A stretch of DNA of 31,523 bases from Saccoglossus kowalevskii. Lineage: Eukaryota > Hemichordata > Enteropneusta > Harrimaniidae. Position numbers and translations under genes: made by a program. The stretch is taken from positions 15,351 through 46,873 of the forward strand of contig NW_003123436.1 in NCBI RefSeq assembly GCF_000003605.2. The letters run 5' to 3'. This document shows positions 1 through 9,344 of the stretch, piece by piece. Each line of letters starts with the position of its first letter. Position 1 is the stretch's first letter. The notes under the pieces are model-generated. The model saw only the letters and a program-made list of their open reading frames with translations, searched no databases and was not told the origin of the DNA.

Positions 1-1745
1 AAAGCTATTAATCAAACTCCTGTCATATACGCTTATAAACTTCAACTGAACTCAAAAGTCGTTAATCTAAACAAAGTCATACGGCGTGGAAACAGAATGC
101 AAAGACAAATCGCTTTCATAACACATTACTCCTCTGGCAAGAAGACGGGAAAGGCAAAACGATAGAAACTACTGAGTTACATATAATCCTGTCAATCATG
201 AACAAAAGCTTGCGTTATCAAACAATACATATATAAGCGCACCAAACTCTCATCCCAAAAAGACATTAAAAAACGTTACAAAGGCGCTCTCAACTCAAAA
301 AAGCGTCAGAAGTATTCCGGAAACAACACGTAAACAAAAACAACTCTTCAAACGTCGATATCTCTGTACATCGACAAATCTCAAAACTCTTAAAAAAAAT
401 CATTGGGGCATTACTTTCCCCATCATAATCCGTACTCATAAACTCATTAAAACACCATAAAACATCACAAAACTCATTACACTGTGTTGCAAATACTCGT
501 CCACTGAAGCGCGCTTAAATCGTTATAAAGGACCTCGAACGTCACCAAATATCAGTTCAAAACAAAAATCTGGGCGCTTACACACATACAATTCGACATC
601 ACAAAAAAAACGGTAAAAACAATAGAAAAAAACAGCAATACATTACATTACTGAGCAATAGGGTTAGGGTTCTGGAAAAGAGTTCAACGTCTTGAGTTAC
701 ACAGTGTCAGTTACAGTGTCCAATGAGCGGTTCTCTAAGCAATACACAGATAGCTAAAGTCAAAGTCTATAAGCGTCTCTTCTCTTGTCATCGCGTTAGT
801 CCGGGTCGTTCTTTCATCTTCTTGTCTTTAATGTCGCTCAATTCTTAATTATACAGTCCTATCCGGTACTGGTCCTTCCGAAGGGGTTCTGAAATCTTCA
901 TCTCTTCAGCGTTGTACATCGGTGTCGTTCGGGTAAAGTCGTTAGTCGTCAAACGCAGTTTCCGAGTCGTCTCTGCCATCGCTGCTAGTTCGGTTCACAA
1001 GAAAGACACATGTTCGCCATTCCACTTCTCTTCACAGGATGTCAATATGTGTTAAACACCTGCCCGGGTTCATCCAAAACGTATCAGGGGTAATTCTCTT
1101 TCTCTCGGGTGTTCTCCACACTTGTCAGGGGGAAACTCGTCTCGTCTCTCTATATCTCGTCCCCTTGAGGTACGGGATCGGGAAAGTCACTTATACTTTA
1201 CAGTCAAATAAGACACACACAACGAAATACGTTTCAGCTCTCGTCTTAGTCGGTCAATCGAGCACTCTATCAGACACAGCGCCCTGGGGAAAAGTCCCCA
1301 AGACTATCCAAGGCTGACCCAAGACTCGCTCAAGACTGGACTGCCTCAAGGCTCGCCCCTGGACTCTCTCGGACTGCGTCTGTCGTGGAGTATTCGCCAA
1401 GACCAACTCAAACTCTCTTTATTCATTTTCAAAACTCTGACCAATTACAAAGCAGTAAAAAGACTCTAGGGCGTAACCTTCAATCATAAAGCCAATCACA
1501 CTAAGTACTGAATACGTCATATCTTTTGATTAATCGTTCACTACATTAATAACTACGGATGTTAGAATAGCGACGGTATCTGGTAATTAGTTCCAAACCA
1601 CTGAGCCAAGTTCCGTCCAAAACTTCAAATAGGCCTACACGATGACAGACATAACACAGCAATTCGCTAATAATCAGTTAATTAAGTCGGTCAACAGATA
1701 CGCGAAAACAAATTCATGACACTAACATCATCCACCTCAGATCGT
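1..1745. other. CpG-rich block with no convincing gene
   Basis: CpG is frequent throughout, unlike the CpG-poor DNA that follows, and the change near 1745 is rather sharp. No long open frame has recognisable similarity. 1297-1380 holds loose CAAGACT/CAAGGCT repeats. On the minus strand a short frame starts at ATG 979 in good context and runs 44 codons to TAA near 845; I do not recognise it. It could be a promoter and first exon of a gene to the left, or part of a mobile element. Confidence 0.4.
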
Positions 1746-3649
1746 TTTGGGGGTTCATTGCTACGATTGCGCCATTATGTTGTAAATACAGGGGTATAAT
1801 TGTTTGCCTGATTTATTCAAATTTAATAGTTAAAAGAAGTATGTAAGATTTTACTTGAACTTTGATTGAGTTTCTTATTTTGTTATAGAATATGCATTAT
1901 ACATTATTCAAATACATCTGCGTATATATATCCCGTTTTATTCGTTGTACAGCTTATCACACCAAATGTAACACAATTAATGTAGTGATATTAACAAGAC
2001 ATTATATTTTGTTGATCAGTGTAATCTGTTCACCAATATTTTTCATCTAGATGCATGGATTGGTAAATACTTTAATCGATATGAAGTATATTGAAGGAAT
2101 TAAAGCATAGTTTATTCAAAATGTAAGGCTCGTGTGTTTGACATTTTTTAAATTATTCACTTGCGTGAAAAAAATGTGTTATGGTATGTTTTTTCACGAC
2201 ACTAAAAGATACACTTTTTTAAAATGAACATTTACAAGTTACAGAATGGCGTTGTTTAGAACACAGTTTACATTTACTGCAAGTGAACAATGAGATGAAT
2301 GCACTGATGCCAGTGTGTACAAATAAAATGGGTAACCTTTCACTTCAATTTTGCAGAAGGCAAACATAATTACAGGACAAATTTGAACATTTTTATATAT
2401 CCACACTGAGACTTGTTAAAATATGGTACATTTGTAAATAGTGAGGGGAAAGTTGTACTCTCCACTTGGATCATGTAAGAACAGATTGCTATGAAAAACA
2501 GTCATTTACGAGTATATGTAAACGAGTAAAGTTGCGAAAAAAAAAGTATGAGTACTCTTTTGAGCAAAGTGAGAGTACCTCCCGAGTAAATATTGAATGC
2601 AAGCTTCAATCTAAGTTTAGCAAGAGTTATAACAATGGAAACGAGCCAAACAATAATATTATTAACAGTGAACCTACGAATATGAGATTTGCGAAAGTAA
2701 TCATACTGTATTTGTAAAACTGAGAGGCGTACAGAACCAAAAACTGTTCAGCCCAGTTTTTAGAGTGTTTAATCTAAAGCATGGCTCGTCCGAGTGTTAG
2801 GGTCTAGTAACTTACCGCGGAAAGAAATGTCCATTTTAAAAGTAATCACTAAGTAGTAAGTAGCACTCGTGAGAGAACTTTAGTTTGAAACTGCCTGATT
2901 AATCAGTTTTCAACAAAGACACGATCTAATTTAATAGCAAATCATGCAGTTTGCTATCAAAGAAACTGACACATTCTGGAGAAAATTGTCCGAATCAAAA
3001 AAAGGGTTAGAAAGAGCACCAGTGTGCTGGGAGTAAAAAAATACTAGTAATTACAATTTTAAGATCAGGCTTTCAAACATGAATTTACATTTGTCTGCTA
3101 TTTGAGATGCAACGTGGAAACAATGTGTTTCACATTACTAAAGTCTATAATACTATTATATATTTCCATATATAATATAGAATGATATAACATTTGAATG
3201 TACATCTGTGGTTTGTATTTAATTTATTCCAGAACACCTCTACTACAAGTTCAATTTTTATCTGATTCTGTTGAGATACCAGAAATTGGCTAATTATTAG
3301 ATAATTAATATGCATTTACTTGGGGAGTGGCAACTTTTTGTCTCACTCATGACCTCTTTGGACATATTTTTCTGTTATAATTAATTCTGCTGTACAGTAT
3401 ATGTTAAATGGAGAACCTAGAAGAGAACTAAGTGGCCACTATTGTATATATCTATCTATTGGACAAGGTAGTGGCAGGCAACAGATAATATTCTTCTCCA
3501 AAGATTATGCAAATTATTGTATAGTTATAGATATAATATTCTGGTTTGCACCGGATATGATATTGTTAGGTTTGCACCAGATAGGTATATTGGTGGCAGT
3601 GTAATGCTTTTATTTATTTAGTATTTGTGTGTTCTATTTCCAAACAAGA
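1746..3649. other. AT-rich intergenic DNA
   Basis: No gene, RNA or clear repeat was recognised. Short open frames here (for example 2466-2717 and 3401-3604) are AT-driven and have no family resemblance. Confidence 0.6.
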
Positions 3650-4080
3650 AGCTCCACTGTTAGCAATCAACCTTGCTGTTTTCAACAAGAATTCGAAAAT
3701 ATCAATTTTCAAAAATTACAAAAATATTCATCAAAATTAGAGAATTGAAAATATCATCACAAAATGAGCAAATCTGAGAGAGGTCCACAAGTAACACCTA
3801 TAGTGTAATATCAAAGCAATCAGACTTGTTGTTTTTAACAAGAAGTCGAAAATATCACTTTTTACCAAAAATGACACAAATATTCACCAAAATTAGAGAA
3901 TTGAAGATATCATCATGAAATGAACAAGTCTAGAAGAGGTCTACCCAAGGTACATACACACCAAGTATTAAAGCATTCAGGCTTGCAGTTTTCAAGAAGA
4001 AGTCGAAAAAGTTGAAACGGACAACGACGGACAATCACTCATATGATAAGCTCCGCTCGACTAAGTCGACAGCGGAGCTA
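3650..4080 (+). mobile_element. Non-autonomous element, family A copy 1 (internal repeats, 3' terminal hairpin)
   Basis: The element begins AGCTCCACTGTTAGCAAT. It contains three partial or whole copies of a unit of about 155 bp (CAAGAAGTCGAAAATATCAC..) and ends in the hairpin 4049-4079 followed by AAAA. The hairpin is AGCTCCGCT-CGAC-TAA-GTCG-AC-AGCGGAGCT. The element's first bases are a one-mismatch copy of the hairpin's left arm and so pair with its last bases. No coding capacity. A second copy is at 8150-8800. Confidence 0.75.
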
Positions 4081-4590
4081 AAAACTTAAAATTAGATATT
4101 AAATGAAAACGTTCACAATTAAATGAATTATTTATGTCTAGAACAATATTTTTAAGGCATTGCACAAGTTAATGTCCACTTTGGAATTTTGTATTCTTGT
4201 CACACAAGTTTGTTAGATACTAAGCTGTATATAGTTATAATGCGTATGTAAGTACATGTACTATAGCACAAAACGATTGTGTACATAAAAGGTTCAGATA
4301 CATGATAGAGATTATCTTGGTATACTAACAATGTAGTGAAACTGAACAGAAAAAGTCATTCAATACCAAAGAAATTGGCATGGATAATTAAAAATCAAAA
4401 TAGCCTAAAATGAAAACAAAAATATTCACCAACGAATCAAATCAATACCACGCCAAAATGACAGGAAATCGAGTTACGATTTTACTCTACAAATACCGGG
4501 TTATTAAATAGCCATATAAATAAATAACAAGTACCCATAACGTGCTGGCATTATCAAATCGATACAAATATTCACGAATTATTTTTGTGT

Positions 4591-4619
4591 TGTCATTATG
4601 AATCTGATTCATAATGACA
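4591..4619. repeat. Perfect 29-nt palindrome
   Basis: TGTCATTATGAATC and GATTCATAATGACA are exact inverted copies separated by one T. It lies in a repeat-derived stretch: the following TGTGAAAACAAAATGTGTAA (from about 4654) recurs inverted near 4935-4965 and direct near 5458-5480. Confidence 0.75.
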
Positions 4620-4859
4620 CAATTAAAAAAGTCTTTGTAACAACTTCTGTAAATGTGAAAACAAAATGTGTAACATATTGATAATTGTATCTTTTCAATT
4701 TCTTGACTCATGAAGTCACGAGTTCCATGTTTGGAACGATACAATTATTAATAGGCCAAATATTACTATTACTGGGAAAATCGTAAATGTTATTTTTTCA
4801 GGAACATGTTATAGTAATTGTTAGATAATTGCACATTTTAACAAACTGAGGCAGACCTA

Positions 4860-5545
4860 AATCACCAGTTACAGTCGTTCCAGGCATTGATTTGATGCTA
4901 AAATAGTTCTAGATGTGAATAACTTACTACAATAGGTTACACATTTTGTTTTCACACTTTCAGAAACTGTTACAAATAATGCAGACCACATGTAACACGT
5001 GCTGCAAATTGAAGCAGGCACCTAATGTTTTTGGCAGAACTTCTCACCGGGGTGCATCAAATTGTAGACACGATACTCTCGGGTACTAATCCTTCGACGA
5101 TATTGTAGGCAGTCTGCTTTGAAACACCACTTTGGTGTCCAATCCTAGCAAATGACAGTTCACGAAATACAAATCGAAAAGTTTTGTTCTCAATTCGACT
5201 GCATTTTGACTCCTTACCTATACAACGTGGTGTTTAAACAACTTGGACGAATGCCGGTTTTTAGACACGCAACTAAAACGATGTCTGAAACTTAAACTTT
5301 TAGCAAAAAAGTAAATACATGTAAAAGACGCACGAGCCACTAAGTATAGGGACGTCTGACTTTGTAGCGGAAATGTTGTGGGCAATATCTGTCAATCATT
5401 TCTCTGATATATCGCTGATGTTTATATTTCTAGTTAGTTATTTCTAACTGATGTAAATGTGAAAACAAAGTGTGTAACCTATTGTAAAATATTGTGTATA
5501 TCTAGCACTACTTCAGCATTAAAGCAGTGCCTGGAACGCTGTAAT
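4860..5545. repeat. Inverted repeat pair around an unassigned core
   Basis: 4860-4966 (minus) and 5454-5545 (plus) are related: both carry TGTGAAAACAAA, GTGTAACCTATTG and TGCCTGGAACG in the same order. The 490-bp core between them has no long open frame. The whole may be one foldback element. Confidence 0.5.
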
Positions 5546-5710
5546 ATGGTTACATTTCTTATCAGTTGTCATCTGTGTCTACTACGTGTCTACTAATGCA
5601 TTATGGGAATGATAGCTATTGTGTGGAACAAAAAATCTTTTTACGTAGTTCTTAAAGGACGTATATGAACCCCAAACAGACTAGGTCATGACATTGTCTT
5701 TTTATGTAGT

Positions 5711-6800
5711 ATTTATGTAAATCAGGTAACTAATATGAACAGAACAGAACGAAAAAATATGAATTATTATGCTAATTATAGAATTAATATGAACAAATTT
5801 TAACACAAAATTAATCAGGCCTGTCTATTGTCCTAGAGCATTTATGTACCAAATTTTATTCAAATGTGATGATCAGTAATTGACATATCAGTGTTAATTA
5901 ATTATGTTAATTAGGTAATTAATATGCATAAATATTTACCAAAAACTAATTGGGTCTCTGCATAGTTCTCTTTAAAAGTTTCATTAAAATCCAATTTGTG
6001 GTTCTTTATATATCAGTGGAACATTATGCAAATTAGGTAGTTAATATCCAATTAAAACTAATCAGGTCTCTGCATAGTCCTGGAAGATCTGTGTAGCAAG
6101 TCTCATTGAAATATGATGAATAGTACTTGAGATATCAGGCAAAAAGCTGAAAATTAACTTATTATGCTAATAAGGTAATTAATATGCACAAATATTTACC
6201 CAAAAACTAATCAGGGGTCTGCACAGTCCTTCAGTAACTATGTACCAAGTGTCATTGAAATGTGATGATTACTACTTAAAATATCAAGTGAAAATTAATT
6301 ATGCAAATTAGGTAATTAATATGTACCGATATTACCCTAAAAACTATCAGGTCTGTGCAGTGTCCTATGACATCTATGTACCAAGTGTCATTGAAATGTG
6401 ATGATTACTACTTGAAATATCAAAAGCTGAAAATTAATTAATTATGCAAATTAGGTAATTAATATGTACTGATATTACCCTCAAAACTATCAGGTCTGTG
6501 CAGTGTCCTATGACATCTATGTACCAAGTGTCATTGAAATGTGATGATTACTACTTGAAATATCAAAAGCTGAAATTTAATTAATTATGCAAATTAGGTA
6601 ATTAATATGTACTGATATTAATCAAATCTGAGCATTGGCCCAGAGTATCTATGTACCAAGTTTCATCAAAAATCAATGTATGGTTCTTGAGATATCAGTG
6701 GAACAGACACACACAGAGACACAAACAGAGACAGACACAGACACACAGACAGACACACCAAGTGCAAAGACTCTCGTTTTGTGCTTCGCACATGGGAGTC
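5711..6800 (+). mobile_element. Family B element: 143-bp tandem units, AC-rich tract, terminal hairpin
   Basis: About seven units share ATGCAAATTAGGTAATTAAT and TATGTACCAAGTGTCATTGA. The last three full units start at 6301, 6444 and 6587, exactly 143 bp apart and nearly identical; earlier ones are degenerate. A GACA/CACA-rich tract (6706-6760) and an imperfect hairpin (6769-6800, arms GACTC/GAGTC and GTGC/GCAC) follow, then AAAAATGG. The left end is not clear. Confidence 0.7.
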
Positions 6801-7270
6801 AAAAATGGTAGCCTGATGATCTTAGAAATAAATGAAATAACTTGAGTATGGGCAACTTAAACTGTATTGCGTACTTTAATATAGCTTGCAAATTTAAATT
6901 AATACATGGTTTGAATGCAATTGTGTGGTTTTCTGCAGTTCAGTGTTGTGCGCATAACACCATTCAGTGATTGGCCAACCGACATCAGTTGTTAAGTGTT
7001 ATATAAATTTGGTAGTAGCTCTGTCAATAAGAATACACCATTAAATCTACAGACCACACCAAGAATCATGAACAACTTGTACCGCAACCAAAATAACTTG
7101 TCTGAATTTAACAGGCCTAATGTATGAATATTTGCCAAAAGGTCACACATCCAGGTAAAATTCTGGGGGTACCAATTCAATAACAATCAGAATTTCGCAA
7201 ATATTTGTCCTCTTCCTTCCAAATGTGAGTAATTTAAAAATATTTAAACATCTCAAAAATGTATGTGTAA
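6801..7270. other. AT-rich intergenic DNA
   Basis: I see no gene or repeat here beyond scattered AT-rich sequence. Confidence 0.6.
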
Positions 7271-7626
7271 TATGAGATATAAGTTACAGCGTGTCGTTAT
7301 TTTGTTATTTTACAGAGTATTTTCATTCTATTATATTAGGAATTGCGAATTCCAAATATGTAATGATTATCCGTGTAATGATCCTCTAATAATAAAAACA
7401 AACATGACTGCCACCAGGGTTTGACTCCACACAAAGAAGATCGCTGATTCTGTTCTAAACACTTTAGATTTCAACATTCTCATGATGTATCATTGGGAGG
7501 AAAAGATGTACAATAATAAGGTTATAAGAGGATACCACAAAGTATGCATCAAGACAGTACGCAGTTGCATTAGTCGATACTTCCGCTGTACTGTCTTCGT
7601 GCATACTTTTCGGTATCCTCGTAATA
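7271..7626 (+). repeat. Dispersed element, family D, with 33-nt-arm hairpin
   Basis: This stretch is related, in inverse orientation, to 12103-12380. Shared segments include TTACAGCGTGTCGTTAT, AATAAAAACAAACATG and the GAGGATACC end. Its right part forms a hairpin: 7528-7560 pairs with 7588-7620 (29 of 33 positions) around a 27-nt loop. Non-coding. Confidence 0.65.
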
Positions 7627-7866
7627 AACTCATATTATTGCTGTTTTAGAGCAAAAATACCCCCAAAAGTACCAGGATGAGTGACCTTAAGATGTCATAC
7701 ATTCCCCTAATATAAAAAAAAATCAACTAATTTAAAAAGCATCAGTAAATGTAAATAAATTGTTTCCTAAAAATTGTAAATATTTAAAGCTTTTTTAAAA
7801 ACCCACATGCATGTCATAAACAATAGATAATTATTTTCATTATAATCTGCATAATTTTGAAGAATT

Positions 7867-7872
7867 TTTATT
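7867..7872 (-). terminator. Possible poly(A) signal of KLHL18
   Basis: The plus strand reads TTTATT here, which is AATAAA in transcript sense. It is the nearest canonical hexamer I found below the stop at 8958, about 1.1 kb away. If it is used, the 3' UTR would contain the two mobile elements at 8150-8800 and 7979-8097. A closer non-canonical signal is possible. Confidence 0.3.
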
Positions 7873-7978
7873 GGCAGAATTGTTGTTTTGTTGTGTAGAT
7901 CGTAAAAGCTGCACTTACGAAAGATCTCCAGAAAATTGTTCTCCTTCATATTTTCAATGATGACAATTATATATCATG

Positions 7979-8097
7979 TACTGTATTTGCTCTATTTGAA
8001 GCGCATCACAAAAAAATGCATTATTGTATACTATATATATTTTGACCATAGATACACCTCTGTACACACAAGCACTACTAATAGAGCAAACACAGCA
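7979..8097. mobile_element. Foldback element, family E, second copy
   Basis: Its ends TACTGTATTTGCTCTATT and AATAGAGCAAACACAGCA are inverted repeats and match the ends of 29760-29878. The middle is unrelated AT-rich DNA. Confidence 0.5.
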
Positions 8098-8149
8098 CTG
8101 TCACAATAGAGACAATTGACTATAGAACAAGCAGCCTCTTGGCTGAGAT

Positions 8150-8800
8150 AGCTCCGCTGTTAGCAATGCACATTTCAATTAAAGAACAGAAGATATCATT
8201 AGAAAATGAACAATATGCATAGTATCAATGCAATGGGACTTGCTGTTTTCAACAAGAAGTCAAAAATATCACTTTTTACCAAAAATAACAAAAATATTAA
8301 CCAAGATTAGAGAATTGTAGATATCATTACAAAATGAACAAATCTGAGAGAGATCCACATGTAGTACCTATGTATGTAATATCAAAGCAATTGGAATTAC
8401 GGTTTTTAAACAAGAAGTCGAAAATATCACTTTTTACCAAAAATGACAAAAATATTCACCAAAATTAGAGAATTGTAGATATCATTACAAAATGAACAAA
8501 TCTGAGAGATCCACATGTAGTACCTATATATGTAATATCAAAGCAATAGGACTTGCGGTTTTTAACAAGAAGTCAAAAATATCACTTTTTACCAAAAATG
8601 ACAAAAATATTCACCAAAATTAAAGAATTGAAGATATCATCATGAAATAAACAAATCTGAGAGAGGTCTACCCAAGGCACATATACACCAAGTATCAAAG
8701 CATTCAGGCTTGTAGTTTTCAAAAATATAAAACACTGACACGGACGACGGACAGTCACTCGTATGATAAGCTCCACTCGACAAAGTCGACAGCGAAGCTA
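8150..8800 (+). mobile_element. Non-autonomous element, family A copy 2
   Basis: It has the same start (AGCTCCGCTGTTAGCAAT) and the same 3' hairpin (8769-8799, then AAAAA) as the copy at 3650. It is about 220 bp longer because it has an extra copy of the roughly 155-bp internal unit (unit starts near 8251, 8409 and 8564). It ends about 160 bp below the KLHL18 stop, so it probably lies in that gene's 3' UTR in antisense. Confidence 0.75.
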
Positions 8801-8957
8801 AAAAGGTCATCAGAAAAAAGCTTGAATACAAAAACCTTAGTGTTGTTGAAATCAGATATACAGGATGATCACATATATAGACTCGGCAAAATAAATTCAA
8901 CGTCTTAAGAACATTGACTATTTGATACATATACATATTATAGATAATCTGAATTCA

Positions 8958-9344
8958 TCAAAGTGGCATAAGTGGTATAACACCAATGCCGACACCGCCT
9001 TCATGGCCAGACATCGGTTCTACATCGGTCCAAGTGTTCATCTGTGGATCATACATCTCAACAGTGTTCAAATTAGTCAGTCCATCGTAACCGCCAATGG
9101 CGTACAGCTTACCACAGTTTGCGGAGAGTGCCACACGACTTCTTCGCGACTTCATTGGTGCAATAAACGACCATTGTTGGAGTACAGGATCAAAGATTTC
9201 CACAGAATTGAGAAAGACAGAACCGTCGTAGCCACCACACACATATAGTTTACCATTGAGTGCTGCAACACCAAGACGGCATCTTTTTGTCAACATCGGT
9301 GGTAACATTGTCCAGCGTCCAGTAAAATGATTGAAAGATTCAAC
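8958..9344 (-). CDS. KLHL18: KLHL18 coding exon 10 (Kelch repeats 5-6, stop)
   Basis: This exon encodes residues 452-579 and the TGA stop at 8960-8958. It begins [11 protein letters not shown] after a TTTTTCAG-like acceptor (..TTTCAG|GTTGAA) and holds LYVCGGYDG and LYAIGGYDG. It ends with [17 protein letters not shown], the family's conserved C-terminus that closes the propeller. The frame stays open 36 nt upstream of the acceptor, but that part is intron. Confidence 0.96.
   Translation of the reverse strand, partial: VESFNHFTGRWTMLPPMLTKRCRLGVAALNGKLYVCGGYDGSVFLNSVEIFDPVLQQWSFIAPMKSRRSRVALSANCGKLYAIGGYDGLTNLNTVEMYDPQMNTWTDVEPMSGHEGGVGIGVIPLMPL

Noticed and set aside
660-672. Telomere-like GGGTTAGGGTT
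   Set aside because: Under two TTAGGG repeats; far too short to indicate a telomere or interstitial telomeric tract.
1039-1317. Plus-strand open frame of 92 codons in the CpG-rich block
   Set aside because: No recognisable motif. The higher GC of this region lowers stop frequency, so a frame of this length is expected by chance.
8922-9248. Plus-strand open frame of about 108 codons
   Set aside because: It is the antisense of KLHL18 exon 10, whose minus-strand protein is clearly conserved.
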